From: Baylisascaris procyonis
Taxonomy: Eukaryota > Nematoda > Chromadorea > Rhabditida > Ascarididae
Length of the DNA: 64,000 nucleotides
Reading direction: 5' to 3'
NCBI GenBank assembly: GCA_037389465.1
Contig: JAZARR010000250.1
Span: 1,550,001 to 1,614,000, forward strand
A program made the translations under genes and the position numbers. Positions 40,901 through 52,000 of this stretch are shown piece after piece. Within the stretch, counting starts at the first letter, position 1, and every line of letters starts with the position of its first letter. Under the pieces are notes generated by a model, which made no database searches, had not been told where the DNA came from, and worked only from the letters and a program-made list of their open reading frames with translations.

Positions 40901-42000
40901 GTCATCGATATTGTGCTTGCCTATGTGAGGTGATGAGAATTGAGAATACTACAACACTGATAAACATACTCTACCGTATTCTTGAAATAGAACCACCATT
41001 GGTTTATCTTTAGATCACTTCATCGTTAGTATAAATGGTTTTGTTGTATGAATGGTGATTCGGTCAATTTATGCTTAAATCAATTTTCATTGTTTTTTTT
41101 TCGCATTGCTTGATCGTGATAGATTTTAGCTTCGTTATGGGTACAGCATTATTAGCCTACCTGGACGATAGGTATTGCATATGAAAGGTATAAATATATG
41201 ACATTCGGAGGATAAAGTTTTGTTGTGCGCAAAAAGTATGCAACGATTCACATGAGATTTGTGCTCAATTTGTTTTGTGCTATATGGGAGTGGCAAAATT
41301 GTGGATTATAGCACGCTTTATGCTATAATTCGCGATGTTTTGTGCTATTTTTTTAATGCAAAAAAATTGCTGTTTATAACACAAAAACGCATATCGCTAT
41401 TTAAGTTGTAATAGTGTGTCGTTGAAGTGGATTATGTTGAATTATATTTTAAAGTATTTGGTCATATTTTTGATGAATCACTCCAGTCCTTACATGAAAC
41501 ACAGACGCTCGAATTGATGTGGAACACATGTTAGGTCATTAGGTTTTTGGCATCTGCAATGATATAAGGATACTCTAGTGTTTTACTGTAAGGCGAGTAC
41601 AGTAACATGATTTGGGGGAACGGAAGGTTGAAGGGAGTTATATATAAATATGGGTGGGTTATCTGGGTAAGAACTGATGTTTTATGTTGGTGCAGAAAAC
41701 TGGGAAATTTTTTCAACCCAATCTTTATTGTTTGTTTTGAATCGTCCATTTGTTTCGTAATGGTACGTATCAGTTGATTGGGACCTTTCCGATCAAGTAC
41801 CTTCTACATCCGTCGAGGATATTTGCATATCAGCGATTGTGTATTCCTCTCGAGACATTGCTACGCATTTATTCTCTCTATTCCTGCAATGTCGTCTTAT
41901 AATCCTTTTATTCTCGTTCATCTATATCGGAGAGTGATGTTGTTGGAGAAGATTAAATATTTTTTTTTTTGAATTTAAATTTAATTGAATGAATAAATTT

Positions 42001-42056
42001 TTATTGCAGAGAGCGACATATACTCTGTTTAAACAATAACGGCAACCGAAGCAACA
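42001..42056 (+). promoter_or_regulatory. Candidate spliced-leader acceptor and 5' leader of cgh-1
   Basis: TTTTTATTGCAG ends at 42009, 47 bases before the ATG at 42057. An acceptor with no coding exon before it fits either trans-splicing or a 5' UTR intron. Confidence 0.45.
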
Positions 42057-45000
42057 ATGAGCGGTGAGAGCGCACCATCAAGTGACCACTCATGGAAGGA
42101 GACAATCAAAATGCCTGCAAAGGATTTACGTTATAAGACTGCCGTATGTTCTCTTTTTTCCCCTCTCTCTCTCTCTTTCTTCTTTCTTGTTTGAAGTTGC
42201 AATAATATTGAGATTGTTTCAGAGAAGTATTTCATCAGAGCATTTTGGAATGATCTGTTTTTGTGTGATGATTTTCTATCACATTGAAATGGGTGATGGC
42301 ATCAGTTCGTTTTTTTGACGTTTATTTGACATCTTTGTGTGCACATCTTTCTGGACAATAGACGTTCTTTTGCACGTTAATGTTCCTTCTCGTAATATTT
42401 ATATTTTTAACTCTTGTTGCGTCATCGTAGATTGCGACTAGTTTTGCATAGGGTATTATAATAAAAGATTCCCCTTCAATGGTGATTGACGGCTTGCAAG
42501 TAACCTGCGACAGTAGAATGGGCTGTATTACCAGTATTACACCTATCCGGAATCACAATTCTTTTCATGAAAGCTTTTCCGGAAAAAACGATCATTCCGG
42601 ACCGCTTTATCATTTTGCCGTACTAATCTTTGCCAGAACTAGGTAGTCCATATGGTGAACCAAATGACGTAGACAGTCAGTATAGTTTGACCATCCGACA
42701 TTAGGGAAGGTTAACACTTGCGAGATGAGGAAAACTGAGGAGAGATATAAGCCGACGAAGAGGTTGCAGACGTTGTATGCAATAGTTGGTAACGAATTAC
42801 CTGGAATGTTTGAGATGTACCTTGTTGCCTTAAGCTTTTGAGCCTTACAGTTCCCGAAAGCTCCATATGTTCAGAGATAGGGGAGGGGGATTGTTGAACT
42901 GATAGCGTTATGTAAAGAAAAGTTGGAAAGGTGTGCATTGTCTAGGTATCAGTGAAGTGCTATTTCCAGGATGACATATTCAGCAAGGGAATTGTAGAAT
43001 CTGAGGTTCCCGAAGTGATACAAAGTCGAGGTTGATTGATGAGTGTGGCAGTATGATGTACCTCAGGTATCTTTGAAGAGTTGATGGAGGGCCTGGTACC
43101 CACTAAACTATAAGAGGCTGTGGTGATGGGTATAGGAGGTTATTTGATGGCAAATGTGGTGATGGGAAACGTTGATTTCAGGACGTAACAGATACAAAAG
43201 GGATCGAATTCGAGGATTTCTGTCTAAAGCGTGATCTGTTGATGGGCATATTCGAGAAGGGCTGGGAAAAACCGAGTCCAATCCAAGAAGCGTCTATTGC
43301 TATTGCACTTTCAGGTATCATTTACATTCAGCTTGGTATCGTGTGTGATGCAGTGTTAGTTCGGGTACATTTTTTTAGCCCGAGCTTCTCAGACGTCAGG
43401 TCTCTCTGGAGCGCAGGTGGAGCTTTTCATGCCTCAGGTATTTCTGAAGAGTTGATGGAGAGCCTGGTACCCACCAAACTATAGGAGGTTGCTAATGACT
43501 TATGAATGAGAAATCCTCAATTAATCCTTTGTAATCTTCGCTTTTCATAAGGAAAGGTGGAAACCGGGGCTTCAATCCTAGCTGCCGGGAAATTAGTTGT
43601 TTTACTCATCCTTTCCTATTTGCATTTTAAAAATGAATTCAGATTCTTTTTGGAAACGACGTTATTTTATATATTCAGGACAGGATATTCTGGCTCGTGC
43701 AAAGAATGGGACGGGTAAAACAGGTGCATATTGCATTCCGTGCATCGAGAAGATCGATTCGGAGTTGAAAAAGATTCAGGCGCTCATCGTTGTGCCCACT
43801 AGGGAGCTTGCCCTACAGACTTCGCAGATTTGCGTTGAACTCAGTAAACATCTCAAATTGAAGGTATATTTATTTGTGCTTGTTTAATATCAGTTTGTTT
43901 CCGGTTTTTTTTTGGGGGGGGGGGTGTGAAGATGAGAACATCAAATGGGTTGCATCTTATGCAGCACAAGTACGGAGATGTAACGAGTAATTATAGCAAT
44001 ACAAATAACAGCAAGTACGGAAGTAACAAGAGACAGTATAAGTAAGGAAAAATCAACTGATGGCCAAATATAAATTCCTTCTTCGAATATATAGATGTTC
44101 CTTTTATTATGCTTGGGAAAGTTGGGATTTTTTTCGGGAAAAGGGAATGCGGTATTTTTCCCAGTACTAAATAAGCAAGCTGTCTTTTTGAATTTTTTGA
44201 GCAGATTTACCCATATGTATTGTTCGTAGCAATTCAGAGTTAGGGGAATAGGAGGTGGGCTTTAAGCACATCCCAGTTGATGTTGCGGTGGGGATGGTAA
44301 AGATGCGGACTGTTTGATGCTTGGAAATTTGCTTTTCGCATGCTGTCCTACCTCGAGCCATTAAATTTTTTTAGTTAAGCTCATTTAAGATTACGGCTCT
44401 TCTTTTTATATTTGCGACAAGTTTATAGGATCATGAATTAATATTGTGGTGCAATTGTGACAGCCATTGAGAGAAAGGTGTGGTTAACATGAGAGATGCA
44501 AGCATGCACTGTTGATTTTGACGTATATATTGAGTATTGTTATTTGTAAGGTGATCGATCACTTTTGTGCAGGTAATGGTGACAACCGGTGGCACCGATT
44601 TGCGAGACGATATCATGCGCTTGAACGGTATAGTGCATCTGGTGGTGGCAACTCCTGGACGTATCCTCGACCTCATGGATAAAGTACGTGCTGCTAAATT
44701 TGCTCTTCTCCTGACTTTTTTTTATCACTTATTGTTCCGCTTGTCGTAGACCGAGATAGGAAATTTAATGATTAGAAAGAAAGGAAAACTAGGCAAGACG
44801 GTAGTTTTAAAAAAAGCCTTTGCTGTAGCATTATGAGATTATCTTCTAGATAGACCTGTTTTCTAGTAGCAGAACAAATATGATTCTGTGCCGGTGTTTA
44901 TCCGTTCACAAGTTCTCCATACTTCCTCAAATGAAACCGAGGTATTGGCAAACATCCTGCATTGACTTGAAGGAAGGGATAGATGATTATAAAATTGGGG

Positions 45001-48000
45001 CATATTATCTACGTATCTTTTTTTGTTGGAAATGGTTTGATGGATGTTATGACATCTCCGTCTTGAAAGGAAGTTCCTTTGAAGGTCCTTGATATTGTTT
45101 ATGCATCAGCCCTTTGCTTCTAATTTAGAGGCGGAGTGCTGTGATACTGTTGTTTCCGCAACTTTCGAAAAGAAGAGTTTTCGTAGATTTTCTAGCATGC
45201 GAGAGTAAATCTGTGCATAACCTGTGACTGGAATGATGCAAGCTTCGCGTTAATTATGATTGAGAAGATTTTTGCTTCAGTGAGGAATATTGGTAGATGC
45301 AAGCAATTTCTTTGCTCCCGTCAACCTTGCTCTTTGGAAATTAGTAATTTTTATCTTCGATTACTGCGTAATTTCATTCCATATCTTGCCTTTTCTTCTA
45401 AAAAAGAGTGTTTAATATGCAGGAAAGTGGGTTTTTTCACATATTTTCGGAGTATCCTGTATAATCGGAAGATAAAAACACTGCATTGGGAATTCGTTTA
45501 TTTTCATTAAAACGCGCTCATTTTTCACATCTATCAAATTCAAATCGATACAAGAGGTCACGAAAAGTTGTTTTGGTCACGGTCACTACGATTATCTATC
45601 CTCACCCAAAGAACATCGCAACTGCTTATGGAGAGGAAACTTTGAAATACCATAAAATTTTTATCAGTATCGATCTTGAATTGTGGTGATAGTCTGCCAC
45701 TAGGCGCAACCGAGGAACAATTAGAGAAAAATGTGGCCGACGGAGATTTAATTGAAAGTTTTCACTTTCAAGAAGTGCATTTTATTATAAGCAATCTTCG
45801 ATACGCTTTTGCAAAGTTTAATAGCCATTTAACAACCTTGGAATATATGCTGTCCTTAGAGACGTCGAGGCTTTAGCAGTTACATTAGTGTTTTCGCTCA
45901 CAGTTTGCATTACATTCTTATAGGCCATATATGGAGCAATGGAATGAGCACTGGGATGTTTATGTGAGCACTTGTAAAGCAATGGCAAGTTTTGCTTATT
46001 GTGTAATCTTTGTTTGTGTTATAATTCACGCTATATCATGTTGCATTGTTGTTGTGCTAATAAAGATTGGATTATAGGGTGTGGCAGATATGTCTCGTTG
46101 TTCGACGCTGATCCTCGATGAGGCGGATAAGTTGTTGTCGCAAGATTTCCAAGGTATTTTGGATCGTGTGATTAAGTTCCTTCCTTCTGAACGGCAAATC
46201 ATGTTGTACTCGGCGACGTTCCCTCTCACAGTGGCTACGTTCATGCAGAAACACATGAAGAATCCCTACGAGATCAATCTTATGGAGGAGCTTACGCTGC
46301 TTGGCGTTACACAATTCTACGCCTATGTTCAAGAAAAACAGAAAGTTCACTGCCTTAACACGCTCTTCCGCAAGGTTTGTCCACCTCGTTGCTCATCTCC
46401 TTGTAAAATTGATTCCAAGGCAGGTTGTTTGTAGATTGACAGGCTGGCGCTTGGCATCTTCTTGCTTAGATGTTAAATCTGGGGGTGAGCTGAATTTGAG
46501 TTAATATCGGCTTTGCTTCATGGAAGCTTGAAATGAGTTGAATTGAGATATACAAATGAGTGTCGGATGAGCAGAAAAGATGGTGAGAGATATTGATGCA
46601 GTTAAATAGTAAGGGGAAGATTATGGGGATATGCTCAGAAAGCCCAATAGGCACAAAGCTGGCAACCAAATCGAGTATGAGAAACTTCGGCGAAGTGCAT
46701 TTGTGATATGTTGCAGGCGGCTGTATAGAAATTTACAGTGTTGCCAGAACTTCTCCACGGCGGAATTTTTATAACTCTTTTTGGTCTTACCTTCATTGCT
46801 TCAGAATGGAGAGTGGTGGTTTTGCATCGTCTCCGTTCCAGCTTCGGCGGCCTGGTGGCTGCTGAAATTTTGTTCTACCGTTCCGGCAAGTGTTGTCGGT
46901 TAAAAGAAGAGTCGTTTAACGAAGAGAAAATGCTGTGTTTTAATAATGATTGTGTCTGAATAACAGTTATTTTTTTAAATAACGCAAGTTCGGGGGTTGG
47001 AGGCCGTTTTTTCTAGGCTTTTTTGGGCGGTGTATAGGGAAAGCCATACAGCCAATCTGGAAACCGAAAGAAAATTTTATCAAAAGCAGTATGGGCCAAT
47101 CCCAGATCCTTACAGGTTTCTTTGCATAAAACCTGGAAATCCTGGATAGGTAATGTATGTGATCTATTTGTGGTTTATTAGACACGGCAAAGTATTTATT
47201 ACTGATGCGCATGAGAAGTGGATAAGTTTATTTTGCAGTTGCAAATCAATCAGTCGATAAGTTTACTTTGCAGTTGCAAATCAATCAATCAGTAAGTTTA
47301 TTTTGCAGTTGCAAATCAATCAGTCGATAATTTTCTGCAATTCAACGCAACGCGTAGAGCTCCTCGCAAAGAAGATTACCGAGATCGGCTACTCGTGCTA
47401 TTACATCCATTCGCGTATGGCACAAAACCATCGCAATCGAGTGTTTCATGATTTCCGCCAAGGCAATTGCCGTAATTTGGTGTGCTCGGATCTGCTCACT
47501 CGCGGTATTGACATTCAAGCTGTCAATGTTGTCATCAATTTCGATTTCCCGCGTAATGCCGAAACTTATCTGCATCGCATTGGCCGGTTCGTTTTGCATA
47601 TTCTTTGATCTTGCCTAATGTTCTTGTAAGAGATGTGTGACGTTTTATCTCGAGATTGTTTTGTTATTCGCATCAAATTCTCAATGGTTAGGGGGTTGTT
47701 ACGTTTGTGTATGAGATCATAGTCGACGATTGGGTGGTATGGTCACTAGGGGAATGGTAAGGATGGAGGATGGTTTGTGTTAGTATAATGGCTGGATTGG
47801 TTGCTGCTTTATCGCATTTAGCAGTGTATAGGGATAGCTTTCAATTGTTATTATTCGATTCTATGGAATGATAAAAGAAGTGAATTGCAGTTCGGGTCGT
47901 TTTGGTCATTTGGGCATTGCAATCAACCTTATCACATATGAGGATCGTTTCACTCTACGGCGTATTGAAGCTGAACTGAGAACGCACATCGCGCCCATTC

Positions 48001-48264
48001 CGAAGGTTCATTTTTATTCCTTATTTCGGTTGGAAATTTTGCAAATCAACAATCCTTTTCAAACTATGATACTTTTATGCAGATCTGCGTCTTTTGCCTT
48101 TTAATTTTCCTTTTTTTTGGAATTCGACATCACCGTCCACTAGGAGCATGAGTGTATTGCAGTCGGTTGATCCGAAGCTGTACGTGGCGGAACATCAACT
48201 CGTTGACGAGAACACCGGAAACGAGAACGCCGTCGGCTCATCGAAGGCCGTCACCGTCGCCTAG
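42057..48264 (+). CDS. cgh-1: DEAD-box RNA helicase of the DDX6/Dhh1/Me31B/CGH-1 family, 8 exons, 435 aa
   Basis: Exons: 42057-42143, 43182-43314, 43679-43863, 44573-44683, 46078-46374, 47309-47586, 47891-48005, 48163-48264. Phases agree throughout. The family acts in cytoplasmic P bodies and germ granules, where it represses translation, stores maternal mRNA and promotes decapping. Every helicase motif is present: Q motif (F39 to Q64), motif I AKNGTGKT (81-88), Ia PTRELALQ (113-120), Ib TPGR (162-165), II DEAD (186-189), III SAT (217-219), IV IIFCNS, V RGIDIQ (336-341) and VI HRIGRSGR (360-367). The residues around them ([48 protein letters not shown]) are diagnostic of DDX6 against other DEAD-box proteins. 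The C-terminus [18 protein letters not shown] resembles nematode CGH-1. Codons are more GC-rich than in NOP14, which suggests high expression. Exon 6 begins in a triplicated 35-bp repeat. Confidence 0.96.
43061..43120 (+). repeat. 60-bp direct repeat, copy A (cgh-1 intron 1)
   Basis: It starts CCTCAGGTAT and matches 43432-43491 at 54 of 60 positions. It lies 62 bases before exon 2. All six differences are transitions. Confidence 0.9.
43432..43491 (+). repeat. 60-bp direct repeat, copy B (cgh-1 intron 2)
   Basis: The second copy lies 118 bases after exon 2 and 371 bases from copy A, so the pair brackets exon 2. No tandem array joins them. Confidence 0.9.
43914..43924. repeat. Poly-G tract, 11 bases
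   Basis: A pure G run in cgh-1 intron 3, directly after a T run. Confidence 0.9.
47221..47325 (+). repeat. 35-bp unit in triplicate across the cgh-1 intron 5 / exon 6 boundary
   Basis: Units are 47221-47255, 47256-47290 and 47291-47325. Each contains TTTGCAG followed by TTGCAAATCAATCA, that is, a 3' splice site plus the first exon 6 codons. Copies differ at two to four positions. Splice points would be after 47238, 47273 and 47308. Only the third continues into the conserved [12 protein letters not shown]. The first two give a frameshift and a TAA after 18 codons each. Confidence 0.95.
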
Positions 48265-51015
48265 GCGAACTGTAAGGTGTTTTAGCTATTGTTGTGCAGC
48301 TATTGTTCACTGCGGGGAAGATGGCCATGCAATATAGTCGCATTTTATGAGAAAAATTCATTTTTTTCTTAAATCAAGGCATAAAATGCGAATGTATTCT
48401 GATACCGCAAATTTTCAATTCACAGTTTTTAAAGTTGTAAGAGGGGTAGTATTTTTATGCATCTATCATTAATGGAACTTGCATGTTTGTGATTTGAGAG
48501 GGCCAACTTAATAAGATTCGAGATTCGATGGGCGGAAGCTAATCTTGAAAGTTTTTAGCTTTTTTTTTGGTATTATTTGCGATATTGCACAGGGAAGTAG
48601 TTTTTTTTTTCAGGTGCCTCAGACAAGTGCTTTCATATCCGGTTTTATGATCTCTTTTGGCTCGTATAATCATGTTGTTCGACTTCCCCTCTTCTTTTAT
48701 GTGGGTTTCGTTTTGAATTTACGCAAAAATACTTCCAAAGATTGCACATTTTCGTTTAAATTGTGTTGTCACTGTACTGCTGAAAATTGTTTGGGCATTT
48801 GCGATTGCTGACTTATAAACATCTATGGCTAAATGCTATGGAGGTGATTCCCGAGGGCAGTTTAGTGAGGAACAAGGATATCCGAATATTGGATGTAGTA
48901 GCGAATTAGTTGGAAATGCAGAGTAATGACCATAAGAGCAGGGAGGCGACATGAGAATAGAGCAAGCCAAGTTTCTAAGGCTGTGAAGAATTGTCAGATA
49001 TATTTGGCCCAAAGCAGTATCTTCTTTTAAGGCACATTATTTCATACCGCACGACAAATGTGAAGCTTCTGTTAAGTTTCGCAAATAAGAAATATTGAAT
49101 TGTTGAATAATGCATCGGGAAATTTGTTGTGACCATCTTTCAAGCATTCGCCTACATTTTTGTTAGTATTTTTGTGAACTCTAAGTGGTCACTACTGGCC
49201 ATACTTTGGTGGTTCATTTAAGCTCTTAAATGGTGGATTTTCCTATGGTCTTCTTTACGATTTTACTTTCGATAAGCATGATTTTCTTACGATCTCGTTT
49301 CAGGGTTTTCTGCTTGGTCTTTGTATTCAAATGCTGATCCTGCTGGATAACGTTTGGTTGACTCAGGTCGTCATGCATTTCCAGCATTATTTACCCATCC
49401 TGAATTTGTTTTATTTGTAAGTTAATTAATGTATATACGAACGAGCACCCCCCTCTACTCCCACCATCAATTTCCCACCCGTTTTGTTTTTTATTATTCT
49501 TTTTGCTGTGCCCATTTTGTCCTTGATGAGCCACATTTCCGTGTGGTTGCATCGACATCTCTCAAAACGCTGTTTTTTTTTAATGTGAAGATTGACTATC
49601 TAGGCCATTTGAGGCCTAAATGTGTTGTAGATGGTGGTTCACGTTGTGTGTTTATGTTGGAATATTGGTGTTATTGGGATGATGTTGCTATGGTTTAGCT
49701 GAGCTGCCTCTGTGTGGCGCGCATCACATCGCTTTGCTCCTCTCCCATTTGACTATACTCCCTGCAGTGCCTTTCAGGTCAGGTGCTATTTCATCGTTTG
49801 CGCTCTAGATTTTTGTGTTTGTTGCGAAAAATCAATGATCACTGCATTTAGTTACTTTGTTTGAAAGAAGACCTACAATTTACTGGGAGCAAATACTTGA
49901 TGTTTTACAGCACTCGAAGAATCGGATGTGACTGCTTCGTAGGGATTTAAGGTGTGATGAGAAGGTTATTTGATTTGAGGGTGGTCCAATTTTTGCTTTA
50001 GCAGATGGTTTTTGCCTCAGAAGGAGTGGAGTTGATTTGTTTCTGATCAGTTTTGCTGTGTATCAAATTATGTGCGATAACTCGTAAGATTTCTATAGTT
50101 TATGTGGGTGTTGTTTATAAATCGTCTTGCGCACTTTTATTTTAGATGATATCTTAATGGGAGAGGGGATGAAATCAATTACAGTCGATCTTCATGTAAA
50201 TCACCTAGTTGAAGCTGTGCTGGAGGATTGACATGGCGAGAAATATTTTGCCCTTCGATTAGAAGGGAAGGGGGAAGGAGGGATGGGTGAGGGCGTTGCA
50301 GCTTTGCACAATGTGATAATCTCCATCGATTTTGGGTTTCAATTGAAATATATGATGGGGAGGGGGTATATTAGACTTTTGTTGAAGAGCAATGATGATG
50401 TGTGCACGTCGCAATGCCGCGAGCCGTTTCCCATCACCGGCTCTTGTTGATATATCCTCTTTTAAGCGGCGATTTTATTTGTTTTTTGTCAATGTTTTTT
50501 TAATGAATTCTTACATTGTTTCGATTAGACCGATATTTTGAGCGCTCTTTTACCGTCACATCGTCGATTAATTTGATGGCCGGTTCGGCGTCGCCGTCCA
50601 ACTGTGATGTTTAGTTATTGTATTATGCGTATTTTGCGGAATATTGTCCTCATTCATAACGTTGCGGGTATTGCGATTACGTGCGCAGTGCCCGTTAAGC
50701 GATCGCAGTTGTTTGCACGTTTTATTGTCGGCCATTTTTTTGTCACTTTTTTCAGTTGAATGCTTCCACAATGTGGATCGCATTACTGGTAAAGTGCTTC
50801 TAATTTGTTACACTGTTGTAATGCGGAAATATTTTCCTAAATTTATAAGATTTTTACTATGAGCGCACTTGTCATTAGCGATTGTGTTTTCTTCTTTCTT
50901 TCTTTTACGAAGACTCGCGATACTTATGATGGCGAGTTTTATTGCACTGGTTTTAGGTTGTTGCCTAATATGATAATTGTATGTTTTTGTGTTTATTGTT
51001 TGTTTGTTTTTTTGA

Positions 51016-51042
51016 TGCTGCTGCTGCTGCTGCTGCTGCTGC
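51016..51042. repeat. (TGC)9 trinucleotide repeat
   Basis: Nine uninterrupted TGC units. The reading frames around it do not form a credible exon, so it is scored as a non-coding microsatellite. Confidence 0.9.
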
Positions 51043-51237
51043 TTCTTATTCCTCTGCAGCGAAATGTTCATGAAGAAAAACGAAAAAAGTAGTGCTATGC
51101 AGTCTTTCACGATTTCAACGTGTTTGATAGTAACAATAAATTATGCACTACATTTGTTTGTTGATACGCACAATAGATATTGCAGTTGATTGGCAAAATA
51201 ATCCACACACCTGAGTGGTTGTGTTTTGTGCACTTTA

Positions 51238-51285
51238 TGATTGCAAGTCGACTTGCAGTCGGATTCGTTGATTGCAAGTCGACTT
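51238..51285. repeat. 17-bp direct repeat containing a palindrome
   Basis: TGATTGCAAGTCGACTT occurs at 51238-51254 and 51269-51285. The first copy extends to the 14-bp perfect palindrome GCAAGTCGACTTGC. Confidence 0.85.
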
Positions 51286-51299
51286 AATTATAGCTGGCA

Positions 51300-52000
51300 A
51301 GCGTTTTGCGTTTCGTGTTTGGGTTGCGGGGTGGCGTTCTTTAGTATTTTAGTGGTAAAAACACTTGCGGTGGGCATAGTTTGTTGTCGATGAGATTGTA
51401 AAGGCGGGGAGGGTGTTCTATCCTGGGTAGTGTCCCCAAAGGAGGTACACACCGGAGAACGTATGAGGTTTATGAGCTACCCTCCCAAAATGCTTCAGTT
51501 TCCTGCTCACCCTCTCATGCGCAACTTTCGGACTTGCATGAGGTGCTCAAAGTCAGACAGCAAACAAGTGCTATGAAAACCTAATGCAACGAGCGGTGAA
51601 AAGCAAACTGGCCGGAGAATATTTTTTTGCTGCAAATTGCATCAAGCTGTAGGTTTTGACCAAAGGTAGCGGGGCAGAAACTAGCCTGAACCACTCCATC
51701 CTTATGTTTTGTCGTTCAAGTTTGTGGTGGCTCACATATATCATACTCTAAAGCAGCGCCTTACGGTAGCGTTGAAAGTACGAGAGGTTTACTGCCCACA
51801 GTATCCGTGAGGGTTGCCGGCGAGGGTCCGATACTGGCAGTTATCCTTATCGATGGGTGTTGCTTCCATCGAAAGAAAAGCGCAATAATTGCATCTGTAG
51901 TATATCGTAGCCTGATAACTTGCTTTCCTGACTACAGTCTCCATCACATTGCACTACGGGTTTAGCGGATTCGCGAAAGAGTTGATTTTGGAATTGCAAA
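51300..52000. other. GC-richer block of unknown origin in intergenic DNA
   Basis: About 700 bases with visibly higher GC and fewer A/T homopolymers than the flanks. Short open stretches occur (for example 53 codons from near 51424, beginning LGSVPKGGTHRRTYEVYEL), but no family was recognised. It could be a decayed mobile element, a non-coding RNA or an old pseudogene. Confidence 0.35.

Larger units (their letters stand above)
36089..42009. other. Intergenic region between NOP14 and cgh-1
   Basis: Nearly 6 kb of AT-rich sequence with T runs, (TA)n and (TTTA)n near 37.85-37.90 kb, and a C-rich patch at 39060-39090. No reading frame showed exon-like continuity, on either strand. The cgh-1 promoter should lie toward the right end, but no motif could be assigned. 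Confidence 0.5.

Noticed and set aside
49303..49420. CGTTTCAG followed by about 110 open bases, then TGTAAG, resembling an exon
   Set aside because: The translation is short and unrecognisable and no partner exons in phase were found nearby; it may be a UTR feature.
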